Assembly: GCA_900317955.1 (NCBI GenBank)
Contig: ONIP01000005.1
Span: forward strand, 1 to 64,000
Direction of reading: 5' to 3'
DNA from: an uncultured Bacteroidales bacterium
GTDB taxonomy: Bacteria; Bacteroidota; Bacteroidia; Bacteroidales; P3
DNA: 64,000 nucleotides
In this document: piece after piece, positions 19,905 through 29,200 of the stretch
How the letters are laid out: each line of letters begins with the position of its first letter
How positions within the stretch are numbered: the first letter of the stretch is position 1
Notes under the pieces: model-generated
What the model saw: the letters and a program-made list of their open reading frames with translations, nothing else
What the model was told of the DNA's origin: nothing
The model's database searches: none
Made by a program: the position numbers and the translations under genes

Positions 19905-20588
19905 ATGAAAAAAATTGTTGTACTTACAGGCGCAGGCATCAGTGCCGAAAGTGGCATCAGCACCTTCCGCGACAGCGACGGTCTCTGGGAACAGTACCGC
20001 GTGGAAGACGTCGCCACCCACGAAGCCTACCTCCGCAATCCGGAATTGGTACTCAACTTCTATAACGAACGCCGCAGACAACTCTTCTCTGTCAAACCCA
20101 ACGAAGGCCACCGTCAACTCGTGCGCCTCGAACAAAAATACGACGTCCACATCATCACCCAAAACATCGACAACCTCCACGAGCAGGCTGGCAGCACCAA
20201 CGTGCTCCACCTCCACGGCGAACTGACCAAAGCCCGCAGCGACCGCAACGACAACCTCATCATCGACATCGGCAACCGTGACATCCATCTTGGCGACAAA
20301 GCACCCGACGGTGCCCAGCTGCGTCCCCACATCGTCTGGTTCGGCGAAGCTGTCCCCAACATCGAACCCGCCGCCGAACTCTGCGAAAAAGCCGACTACT
20401 TCATTGTCATCGGCACCTCCATGAACGTCTACCCCGCCGCTGGCCTCATTCACTACGTCCCCCGCTCTGCCCCCTGCTATCTTGTCGACCCGAAGGCCGT
20501 CCCCATCTCCCGCCCCATCACCATCGTGCAGGAAAAAGCCGGCACCGGTGTCAAAAAAGTTGTTGACGAACTCATGAATATCGAATAA
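19905..20588 (+). CDS. cobB: Sir2-family NAD-dependent protein deacylase lacking zinc cysteines
   Basis: Encodes 227 aa. Sirtuins remove acyl groups from lysines while consuming NAD. Visible are the NAD-binding GAGISAESGISTFRD (9-23), TQNIDNLHEQAG (with Gln86, Asn87, Asp89), the catalytic His104 in HLHGEL, then IVWFGEAVP and IVIGTSMNVYPAAGL. The protein has only two cysteines, neither in a CxxC pair, so the four-Cys zinc ribbon of canonical sirtuins is missing. The segment between HLHGEL and RPHIVWFGE is short and Cys-free. I recall this as a feature of Bacteroidales CobB-like proteins. A promoter motif precedes it; a T9SS cargo gene follows after 32 bases. Confidence 0.93.
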   Translation: MKKIVVLTGAGISAESGISTFRDSDGLWEQYRVEDVATHEAYLRNPELVLNFYNERRRQLFSVKPNEGHRQLVRLEQKYDVHIITQNIDNLHEQAGSTNVLHLHGELTKARSDRNDNLIIDIGNRDIHLGDKAPDGAQLRPHIVWFGEAVPNIEPAAELCEKADYFIVIGTSMNVYPAAGLIHYVPRSAPCYLVDPKAVPISRPITIVQEKAGTGVKKVVDELMNIE

Positions 20589-20620
20589 TTTTAATTTCAT
20601 CACTTTTAAATCAATAAAAA

Positions 20621-21307
20621 ATGAAAAGACTTTTATCTCTTGCTGTACTGCTCTGCAGCCTGTTTCTGACCCATGTGAACGGTCAAATCGGTTTCGTCTA
20701 TCAAGACCACACCTACCAAAACGGCGACACTTTGGTTGTCGTTCTCGCTCCCAATGCCCACCAATGCCAAGGCATCTTTATCAAAAACGTCGCTCCTGTT
20801 GCCCTCACCGACTTAACAGCAAGCCTCACCCCCATTGAGGAAAACGGCATCGAGGCTTGGGGCATCTGCGCCAATGGCCAATGTGTCAGCGGCCTCACCA
20901 GCAGCCGTTTCTCCTTGGCACCCAATGCTATCGACAACTCCTTCGCCATCGATATCGACATCTCTGCTTCCGTCCAGCAGCCCTACGGTGTCTATACGCT
21001 CACTGTCTCCAACAGCAGCATCTCTTCCTCCATTGTGCTCCGCATGCAGACCGCTACCGTCGGCATCGCCGAAGCCACCACTCAGGAAGTCCTCTCCGCC
21101 TACCCCAACCCCGCCCAAGGCAACGTGAACATCAGCTATGATGTCAACCAGCCATCCACCCTTGCCATCTATGACATGCAGGGCCGCGTGGTGCGCAGCA
21201 TGTCGGTTAGTGGTAGCGGCAAAGCCGTTGTCGACAACCTTCCTGCCGGCATCTACACCTATGGCATCATGGGCAGCACCACCATGCAGAAATTGATTGT
21301 CAAATAA
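20621..21307 (+). CDS. Secreted protein with T9SS type A sorting domain
   Basis: Encodes 228 aa. A signal peptide (MKRLLSLAVLLCSLFLTHVNG) precedes a ~125-residue beta-rich region of no recognised family. The C-terminal sorting domain (about 158-228) contains AYPNPAQGNVNISY, LAIYDMQGRVVRSM and LPAGIYTYGI and ends MQKLIVK. This is the standard type IX secretion signal that is removed on export to the cell surface. The passenger is small, so a binding or structural role is more likely than an enzyme. Tandem hairpins with a T-run follow the stop. Confidence 0.88.
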   Translation: MKRLLSLAVLLCSLFLTHVNGQIGFVYQDHTYQNGDTLVVVLAPNAHQCQGIFIKNVAPVALTDLTASLTPIEENGIEAWGICANGQCVSGLTSSRFSLAPNAIDNSFAIDIDISASVQQPYGVYTLTVSNSSISSSIVLRMQTATVGIAEATTQEVLSAYPNPAQGNVNISYDVNQPSTLAIYDMQGRVVRSMSVSGSGKAVVDNLPAGIYTYGIMGSTTMQKLIVK

Positions 21308-21312
21308 TGTAC

Positions 21313-21382
21313 GGGCGTACTCCTTGTACGCCCAGAATTGTACCCCGACGTATGGGCGTACCCCCGTGTACGCCCTTTTTTG
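21313..21382 (+). terminator. Tandem identical-arm hairpins ending in a T-run
   Basis: GGGCGTAC/GTACGCCC stems occur twice, at 21313-21333 and 21354-21375, and the second is followed by seven T. The second is a good intrinsic terminator for the T9SS cargo gene. It ends only a few bases before the ATG at 21389, so it could also act as an attenuator for the next gene. Confidence 0.8.
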
Positions 21383-21388
21383 TCTTTT

Positions 21389-22222
21389 ATGCGGCTGTAT
21401 GCTATATGCAACAAATGTGGCAAACCCATCTATTTGAAGAGGGGTTACAAGACTGCATTTGAAGTCAGGGAGCAACTCGGAGAGATTGTCACGCTCCATT
21501 GCCCACATTGCGGTACGACATTCCATCGCCCTTATATCAATTTATGGAGCAAGACTTGGGGGCCGTGGCTCACAGTAGGCATTCTTTCTGCCATTATTCT
21601 TGGCTCCGTAGCGTTGGTGGCACTATTGCAGCAGGCGGGGGCTAGCATCAGTGCGGTGATATGGATACCCTTTGCCGCCATGGCCGTCTACGCCCTGCTC
21701 GCCAAGCGCGAGTCGGATGCCATCGAACGCTACAATCGCTCGTGGGAAGATGCCCCCGCTCCGCGCCTCACCGCCGAAGCTGCAGCCGACTTCACCGACA
21801 TAGAGCTAGTCGACTGGTTCGATATAGAGGAATACGGCCAAATCACCAATGAGCAAGAGCAGGTCGTATACTACGCCACCTGCTTGAACTACGAGGAAGC
21901 TCCCCGCTACTTCGAGTGGTTTTATTACTACGAAATCAATTGGCATGATACTCCCGACGATGGCACCCTGCTTTACGAAAGCCTCATTGCCGTGGGTGCC
22001 ACCCGCCACGCTGAGATTATAAAAGAGGCTCAAGAAATATATTTACAGCACCGTGATGAGATATACCGCTGCGTCCGCAGCGTGACCCACGATGGCTACC
22101 AACTGCTGCTCTCTCTAAACCTCTTCGACAAACAGGACGATGCTGCCGCACAAGCTTACTACTCAGAGCCCCTTCTTCCCCTTGTGGCACAATACATCCG
22201 TAATCATATAGAACACTTGTAG
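21389..22222 (+). CDS. Zinc-ribbon membrane protein, C-terminal DMP19-like domain possible
   Basis: Encodes 277 aa from ATG 21389; an in-frame ATG at 21338 lies inside the terminator hairpins and is disfavoured. The N-terminus has two Cys pairs (CNKCGK and CPHCGTTFH) forming a zinc ribbon. Two hydrophobic segments follow (WLTVGILSAIILGSVALVALL and AVIWIPFAAMAVYALLA). The C-terminal ~160 residues are acidic and helical (ATCLNYEEAPRYFEWFYYY), resembling DMP19/DUF4375 proteins; that assignment is tentative. The stop is almost joined to the next gene (1-base gap), so it is probably cotranscribed with the TPR protein. Confidence 0.75.
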   Translation: MRLYAICNKCGKPIYLKRGYKTAFEVREQLGEIVTLHCPHCGTTFHRPYINLWSKTWGPWLTVGILSAIILGSVALVALLQQAGASISAVIWIPFAAMAVYALLAKRESDAIERYNRSWEDAPAPRLTAEAAADFTDIELVDWFDIEEYGQITNEQEQVVYYATCLNYEEAPRYFEWFYYYEINWHDTPDDGTLLYESLIAVGATRHAEIIKEAQEIYLQHRDEIYRCVRSVTHDGYQLLLSLNLFDKQDDAAAQAYYSEPLLPLVAQYIRNHIEHL

Positions 22223-22223
22223 C

Positions 22224-23726
22224 TTGACCGAAGAATATATCAACCTGGGATTAGAACAACTCGACAACGACGACGCCGAGCGTGCCTTGCAGTATTTCCA
22301 AGCCGCCTACGACCTACAGCCCGATAATGCCGAAGTGCTTTTCTATCTCGGAATAACCTACAGCCGCTTGGATCAATATGAGGAAGCTGCACATTTTTAC
22401 AAGCTCTCGCTGCACTATGAACCCAACAATGCCGAAACTTGGCTGAACCTCGCCAACCGCTATGATGACTTGAACCAATATGACCAAGCGGAGGAGGCCT
22501 ACCGTACCGCCTGCAATATCGAACCCGACAACGACGACATCTATGTCGAATGGGGTATCTGCTACTACAATCAAGAACGCTACAACGAGGCACTGGCCTG
22601 TTTCGAACATGCTGCCCGTCTTAATGCCGACAATAATGATGCCCTATGGCAACAGGGCGATGCGTTGGTAAAACTGGGGCATTATGAGGAGGCGTTTGAA
22701 ATTGCCACCACCCTTTGTAAGCGCGACCCCGACGATTGGCATGCATGGTACAACAAGGCTTGGTGTCTCGAAAAGTTAGAGCGTTACGAACAGGTCATCC
22801 CTGCAGCTAAAAAGGTAATCGCCCTCTGTCACGACAACGAGGATGGCTACGAACTATTGGGGAATGCCCTTCTAGCACTAGAACGTTTCAAAGAAGCTCT
22901 TGCCCAGTATGAAAAGGCATTGAAATACTGCCCTACCTATTGGAGCGTATGGGCAAGCAAAGGCTTCTGCCTCCTCCGTTTGGAGCGTTATGCCGAGGCA
23001 CTTCCTTGCTATGAAACCGCCACACGCGAAGTACCCGACGACCCTGAATGGTGGAACAGTCAAGGCTTCATCCTTCACAAGTTGGATCGCGACGAAGATG
23101 CACTCGCATGTTACAAAAAGGCTTTGAGCCTCAACCCCGACTACACCTTTGCCCTTAGCAATATGGCCGACCTTTATTGGGGGCGAAAAGACTACGCCAA
23201 TGCAGAGCAACTCTACTGTAAAGCCTATCAACTCGACCCTGACCATCGTCACTCAGAACTCTTTTACGCCACTTGGTGCATGTTCTATACCCAACGTTAC
23301 AAGGAGATGATTCCACCCCTCCTATCACTTCTGCCCTACACCAAAGAGGACGGTCTATCAGTCGCCTACCGCCTAGGGGTGGCTTATAAGAATCTGCATC
23401 AGTACAGCCTGGCTATCAAATACTATACCCTCGAACTAGAAACATCTCCCGACAATTCCCAAGTCCTCGACTGCTGGCTCAACATCGCCTTGTGCAATGA
23501 GAAATTGAAACACTACAACCAAGCAGAAACCGCATGGAAGAAGATTATGGAGCTGGACACCGACCCTAGCTGCCAAGCCCTCGGCCTCTATGGTTTGGGC
23601 ATGATACGCGTCAAGCAACAACGCTATGCAGAAGCAGTGAAATACTTCGACCGCTCACTAGCCTTCGACCCCGACTTCGACGACTGCCGCGAAGCCCTCC
23701 AACAACTAAAAAAACTCAAATCCTAA
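22224..23726 (+). CDS. Tetratricopeptide-repeat protein (about 13 TPRs)
   Basis: Encodes 500 aa starting at a TTG codon immediately after the previous stop; no nearby ATG fits. Almost the entire length is TPR helices: repeated signatures such as 'AERALQYFQAAYDLQPDNAEVLFYLGI', 'YEEAAHFYKLSLHYEPNN', 'YDQAEEAYRTACNIEPDN' and 'YAEAVKYFDRSLAFDPDF'. There is no signal peptide, so it should be cytoplasmic, perhaps attached to the preceding membrane protein. TPRs mediate protein-protein contacts; a partner cannot be deduced beyond the coupling to the zinc-ribbon protein. Confidence 0.88.
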   Translation: MTEEYINLGLEQLDNDDAERALQYFQAAYDLQPDNAEVLFYLGITYSRLDQYEEAAHFYKLSLHYEPNNAETWLNLANRYDDLNQYDQAEEAYRTACNIEPDNDDIYVEWGICYYNQERYNEALACFEHAARLNADNNDALWQQGDALVKLGHYEEAFEIATTLCKRDPDDWHAWYNKAWCLEKLERYEQVIPAAKKVIALCHDNEDGYELLGNALLALERFKEALAQYEKALKYCPTYWSVWASKGFCLLRLERYAEALPCYETATREVPDDPEWWNSQGFILHKLDRDEDALACYKKALSLNPDYTFALSNMADLYWGRKDYANAEQLYCKAYQLDPDHRHSELFYATWCMFYTQRYKEMIPPLLSLLPYTKEDGLSVAYRLGVAYKNLHQYSLAIKYYTLELETSPDNSQVLDCWLNIALCNEKLKHYNQAETAWKKIMELDTDPSCQALGLYGLGMIRVKQQRYAEAVKYFDRSLAFDPDFDDCREALQQLKKLKS

Positions 23727-23742
23727 CACCCCTCCCTTCAAA

Positions 23743-24648
23743 ATGCACAACCTCACCTACCCCGACTACTGCCGACGAATCTTCGGCACCACCGTCCGCA
23801 AAATACCCGTCAACGGTGGATTCACCTGTCCCAACCGCGACGGCACACTTGGCCACAACGGTTGCACTTTCTGCAACGGCGAAGCCTTCGTGCCCTCCTA
23901 CTGCCGCTCTGCATCCACCATCACCCAACAAATCGACCAAGGCATACCCTTCCACTCCCGCCGCAACCGCAACGCCACACACTACCTTGCCTACTTCCAA
24001 TCCTACTCCTCCACCTACGCCCCACTCCACCTCCTGCAACAACGATACGAAGAAGCCCTCTCCCACCCTGCCATCTCCGGCCTCGTCATCAGCACCCGGC
24101 CCGACTGCATCGACGACGAAAAACTCGACTACCTCGCCTCCCTTGCACAACACCACTATATCGCAATAGAATACGGCATCGAAAGCTGCTACGACCAAAC
24201 CCTTCGTCTTGTGAACCGTGGCCACGACTTCGCCTGCACACAACACGCCATCCGCAACACCGCCATCCGCAACATCGCCGTCGGCGGACACCTCATCCTC
24301 GGCCTCCCCGGCGAAACTCGCCAACAAATACTTGACGAAGCCGACATTCTATCCTCGCTCCCACTCTCTACGCTCAAACTGCATCAACTGCAACTGCTCA
24401 AAGGCTCGGAACTCGAACGCCAATGGCGCGACGACCCCGCCTCCGTCCCTCCTCCTTTCACCTTCGAAGAATATACGCTCCTCATTCAAGACTTCCTGGC
24501 CCGCCTCCGCCCCGACATAGCCATCGAACGCCTCGCCGCCGGAGTCCCCCCTCGCTACCAAGCCGACCCCTCCCGCTGCTGGCGTCATCCCGACGGCTCC
24601 TGGATCCGCCCCGCCGATATAGCCCACCTCCTTTCCCATAACCAATAA
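23743..24648 (+). CDS. Radical SAM protein, TIGR01212/YhcC family
   Basis: Encodes 301 aa. The radical SAM iron-sulfur ligands are Cys29, Cys41 and Cys44 in CPNRDGTLGHNGCTFC. This wide C-x11-C-x2-C spacing is typical of the YhcC/TIGR01212 subgroup rather than the usual Cx3Cx2C. Also visible are the glycine-containing strand ISTRPDCIDDEKLDYL, IAIEYGIESCYDQTL and GGHLILGLPGET. The family resembles the Elp3 core, and its substrate is not established. It starts 17 bases after the TPR gene and is followed by a gap of about 160 bases, convergent to kbl. Confidence 0.9.
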   Translation: MHNLTYPDYCRRIFGTTVRKIPVNGGFTCPNRDGTLGHNGCTFCNGEAFVPSYCRSASTITQQIDQGIPFHSRRNRNATHYLAYFQSYSSTYAPLHLLQQRYEEALSHPAISGLVISTRPDCIDDEKLDYLASLAQHHYIAIEYGIESCYDQTLRLVNRGHDFACTQHAIRNTAIRNIAVGGHLILGLPGETRQQILDEADILSSLPLSTLKLHQLQLLKGSELERQWRDDPASVPPPFTFEEYTLLIQDFLARLRPDIAIERLAAGVPPRYQADPSRCWRHPDGSWIRPADIAHLLSHNQ

Positions 24649-24805
24649 ACACTCGCCCCGAGGCTGACTTTCAAACAACCTCGAAGACCCAAACCCAATA
24701 CCCCCTCACAACCCCCATCAACAGGGCAAAAAGAAAGGCGCAGGATTTCTCCCACGCCCTCTGAAAAGCATTGCATTTTTTTCTGGAGTTGCGATCCGTC
24801 TATTC

Positions 24806-25987
24806 TTAGCCTTCGATTTCCTTACGTACTTTCTTGAAGGCCTCGATGCACTGGTCAAGGTGTTCATGCTCGTGAGCGGCACTGATCTGCACACGGATAC
24901 GAGCCTGACCCTTCGGAACAACGGGATAGTAGAAACCAGTAACGAAGATTCCCTGTTCCTGCATCTTGGCTGCATACTGCTGGCTCTTGGCTGCATCGTA
25001 AATCATCACAGCGCAGATGGCACTCTCGCTGGGTTTGCAGTCGAAGCCCTCTTCCTTCATGCGGCGCAGGAAGTAATCGGTATTCTCATGCAGCTTGTCC
25101 TGCAAGGTGTTGGTCTCGCTCATCATCTCGAACATACGGATACCGGCACCAACCAAGCCAGGAGCCATGCTGTTGGAGAACAGATACGGACGGCTGCGCT
25201 GACGCAACATGTCGATAATTTCCTTACGGCCAGTGGTAAAACCACCCATGGCACCGCCAAAAGCTTTGCCAAGTGTACCCGTCAGGATTTCAATCTTGCC
25301 ACGGAGGTTATAACGCTCCGTAACACCGCGTCCGGTCTTGCCGACCACACCAGCCGAGTGGCTCTCGTCGACCATAACCATTGCGTCATATTTCTGTGCC
25401 AACTCATAAATCTTGTCAAGCGGGCAAACATTGCCGTCCATCGAGAACACACCGTCGGTGACGATAATGCGGAAACGGTTCTTCTGGGCAGCCTTCAGCT
25501 GTTCCTCGAGGTCAGCCATGTCGGCGTTGGCATAGCGGTAGCGCTGAGCCTTGCACAGACGCACACCGTCGATAATCGATGCATGGTTCAAAGCATCGCT
25601 GATGATGGCATCCTCATCGGTCAGGAGGGGTTCGAAAACACCGCCGTTGGCATCGAAACATGCAGCGTAGAGAATGGTGTCTTCCGTGCCGAAGAACTCG
25701 GCAATCTTCTTCTCAAGTTTCTTATGAAGGTCTTGGCAACCACAAATAAAGCGTACTGATGCCATGCCGTAGCCACGTGCATCCATAGCCTCTTTGGCGG
25801 CCTTGATAAGTTCAGGATTATTTGCAAGTCCCAGATAGTTATTGGCACAGAAGTTGAGGCACTTCTTGCCGGCTACCATAATTTCGGCGCCCTGAGCGCT
25901 TTCAATGATGCGTTCATGCTTGTACAGACCGGCAGCTTCGATGTCGGCCAACTCCTTCTGGAGGTGTTCTTGAAACTTTGTATACAT
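24806..25987 (-). CDS. kbl: Glycine C-acetyltransferase (2-amino-3-ketobutyrate CoA ligase)
   Basis: Encodes 393 aa. This PLP enzyme of the alpha-oxoamine synthase family splits 2-amino-3-ketobutyrate with CoA into glycine and acetyl-CoA, the second step of threonine catabolism. Visible are the N-terminal LNFCANNYLGLANNPEL, DALNHASIIDGVRLCKA, the PLP-Asp region MVDESHSAGVVGKTGRGV and the Schiff-base Lys241 in TLGKAFGGAMGG (Lys244 in E. coli). Length is normal. The usual partner, threonine dehydrogenase (tdh), is not next to it. The neighbour on the same strand is the fused dehydrogenase, separated by a terminator. Both may deal with glycine-related metabolism, which is inference. Confidence 0.95.
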   Translation of the reverse strand: MYTKFQEHLQKELADIEAAGLYKHERIIESAQGAEIMVAGKKCLNFCANNYLGLANNPELIKAAKEAMDARGYGMASVRFICGCQDLHKKLEKKIAEFFGTEDTILYAACFDANGGVFEPLLTDEDAIISDALNHASIIDGVRLCKAQRYRYANADMADLEEQLKAAQKNRFRIIVTDGVFSMDGNVCPLDKIYELAQKYDAMVMVDESHSAGVVGKTGRGVTERYNLRGKIEILTGTLGKAFGGAMGGFTTGRKEIIDMLRQRSRPYLFSNSMAPGLVGAGIRMFEMMSETNTLQDKLHENTDYFLRRMKEEGFDCKPSESAICAVMIYDAAKSQQYAAKMQEQGIFVTGFYYPVVPKGQARIRVQISAAHEHEHLDQCIEAFKKVRKEIEG

Positions 25988-26180
25988 AATTACAGCGTTT
26001 TATATGTTTTTATCTTTTTCTAACCAACTTACAAAAATACATTTTTTTTTCGATAAATTAAAAAAGAATTCTCTTTTGTCTGAACTATTCCTGTATTAAC
26101 GACTGTCCTCCCTCCACTTCCATCGTCCAATCACCCCACGCCCGACAACGATTCCCACCCCTTTGTCTCACGCATTGAAT

Positions 26181-26217
26181 AAAAAACGGGGTCGCCTCCC
26201 AGTAGAGACAACCCCGT
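26181..26217 (-). terminator. Intrinsic terminator after the fused dehydrogenase
   Basis: ACGGGGT (26186-26192) pairs with ACCCCGT (26211-26217). On the minus strand the stem is followed by a run of T (plus-strand A at 26181-26186), 20 bases after the stop of the 1075-aa gene. It separates that gene from kbl. Confidence 0.8.
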
Positions 26218-26237
26218 CTGATGTGTAGTATTTTGCA

Positions 26238-29200
26238 CTACTTGAAAGCATTCTCCGAAAGACCCTTGCCGCCAATCTTCAGGTCTTCCATATAGGAAGG
26301 CACTTCGCGGCCGAGGTACTTGTCTACATACAGTTTGGCCAAATATTGTCCCAGCATAAAGCCGTGGCCGCGCAAACCTGTGCACAGACCCACCTCGGGG
26401 TCGATAATGTATCGTGGCTCGGTATAACGGCCTGCCCATACGGCAAGGAATCCAACCTCGCGCAGATTGGGAATCCACTCGGCAAACACCTCACTCACTA
26501 TTTCCAAGAATTCTTTACTGTTATACTTAATGTTCTGACGGGCTTCGTAGGCATCGGTATCCGGACTTGCACAACCAATTATCTGACCTGTATGTCCCCA
26601 CTGCTGTCCATATACGGCACTAAACCCTTTGTAGTGGCGACGGTCGATAACCATATCCAACGGACCGCCGTTGGGTCCCATCATGGGCAGACGACGGGTA
26701 ATGAAGGCTTGGTGCTTGACAGGATAGAGTCCCGTGTCGAGGTCGAGCTGGTCGATGAACTTCTCGGCACCCCAACCCATGGCGTTGACAAAATGGTCGC
26801 AGGTATACTCGATATAACGTCCTTCGTGGTTGCGCACCAAGGCTTTATACTTACCGCCAACTTTCTGGACATGCAGCAGCTCGCAATCTTCAAAGTAACT
26901 GCCACCTTGCTGCACACCTATCCAGCGTATGTAGTCGATTACGCGGCCCGGTGTAGCCTGCCAGCAGTCACGGGTAATGAGGGCATGGCTATACGTATTC
27001 TTGCTGTCGTCCCACAGGGGCGAAATCTCTTTCTTGAAGTCTTTGCGTTCCACCATGTAGGCATCGCTCCATGCGCGGGAGGCATCCAGCGAGCGGTAGG
27101 TGGCATCGTCGTGAACCAGATTGACATAATGCGTAGTGCGGTAGTTGATGTTATGTTCCGCCTGCATTTTCTTGAAGATTTCATGGTTGTGCACGGCAAT
27201 GTCGGCAATGTCGGGATTAGAGAACGCCGGACGGCCGCCGCCGATGCAACGCCAGGAGGCACCACGGCTGTAGTTTATCATCACCGGCTTCTTGCCAGCC
27301 TCGGAGAAGTAACGGAAGAGGGCACTGCCTGCAATACCGCCACCGGCTATCAGCACCTCCACCTGTTCCTTCTTCACACCGTTGGACTGCGGATAGACAA
27401 AGCACTCGGTGGTGCCGGGAGTGTAGAGGTCGGAGAGGGTCACCTGATTCGACAACGGCGCACGGGGCGTGGCGTCGCCCACCAACTCGATACCATAGGA
27501 GCGCAATATCTGACGCGCACGGGGAATGCAGCGTTTGCCGCGGCAGGGTCCCATACCCAAACGGGTGATGTGCTTCAGCTCGTCCACCGAAATGGTCTTG
27601 CGGTTGCCAATCACACGCAGTACACGGTCCAGTTTTATGTCCTCGCAGTGGCACACATACGTCTCGCTTTCAACCTCGTGCACCGGTTTCATGGCAAGGG
27701 GTTCAGGATAACGCTCTTTCAAAATGAAGCCTTTGACATCGGTGATAGGCTCGCCGCCCTGGGTCACCTTCACGCGGGCAAGATTGGTCTTGTTGGGCTT
27801 GGCAATAATCATCTCCACCACGCCTTCGCCAACCTTGGCGCCGTTGTTGTCCACCAAATACACCTCGGCGCCTTCTTCCACCTTGTACTCTATGGGCAGG
27901 AAGCAAATTCCCTTCTGCATATCGTAACCGAAGATGGCCAGTCCCGGGCAATTCGTCACACACTGCATGCAGCCTATGCACTTGTCATAGTCAACGGTAG
28001 GTGTGCTCCCTGTAGTGGGCTTGGTGATAGCCCCTTGCGGGCATGAGAAACTGCACGGATTGCAGGCAAAACCATACAGGCAGTCCAACTGCACAAACGG
28101 TTTAATCTTCATGCGCTCGCCACTCGGCAAATTCGGCTTTTCAAGAATCCGAACCGGATGCTGCTGTGAATCGATATACTGGCGCGACACATCCAAATAC
28201 TCGTCGTAGTTGAACCGTATTCCGATGGCCTGAGCCACCTCGTAAGCCACTTGGCGGCCACGCAGCACAGCACTCGTGCCTTCGCCTATACGGATGGCAT
28301 CGCCCGCGCCGTAGGTGTTGAAACCAAACACCTCGCGACCCTTCACCAGCAACTGGTTGTCGGGTATCAAACCTGTGCAGATATTAATAATGTCGATATC
28401 GTCAATAATCTGTTCCGTTCCGGGAATAGCCTTGAAATTCTCACACTTGGCAATCACTGCCCCTGTCACGCCTGTATAGTCGGCATTGGGTATGGCCTTC
28501 ACCAGCGTATAACCCGTCATAATGGGGATTCCCAAACGGCGCACCCTGTTGGCCTGCACCGGGAAACCGCCCTCACGGGGCATGGCCTCGATAATAGCCT
28601 TGATGGTAGCACCTGCCTGCATGCCTTGGTACGAAGTAAGGTAGCCGATATTACCGGCACCCACCGTCAGCACCTTCTTGCCCAACAGCGTATGCTCCTG
28701 ATTCATCATCTTCTGGAACACAGCCGCCGTGTACACACCGGGCACATCGTCGTTCTCAAATGTCGGCATAAAGGGCACAGCACCCGTGGCCACCACCAGA
28801 TGCTCGGCGTCGACATACGCTACTTCGCCTGTAACGATATTCTTTATAGCCACACGGCCACCCTCAAGCAAATCCCATACTGTGTAGTTCAGCAGAATGC
28901 CCTCCTGGTCGCCTCCGGCAAGCGTCTTGGCAATATCAAAACCGCGCATGCCGCCGAAACGTTTCTCCTTCTCGAAAAAGAAGAACTGGTGCGTCTGCAT
29001 ATTAAACTGTCCGCCCACACGGCTGTTATTGTCAATAACCAGATTGCTGATGCCGAAAACATTCAGCTGCTCGCGGCAGGCCAACCCTGCAGGGCCGGCT
29101 CCAATAATGGCCACCTGAGTCTTGTATATCTTCACCTCGCGGGGCTGATGGTCGCGCATTTCGGGCCACTCGTCCTCGTGTGCTGTCACCGAGCGTACCT

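Noticed and set aside
26346..28046. Plus-strand open frame of 566 codons opposite the fused dehydrogenase
   Set aside because: The minus-strand protein has all cofactor-binding cysteines in frame; the plus-strand translation shows no domain.
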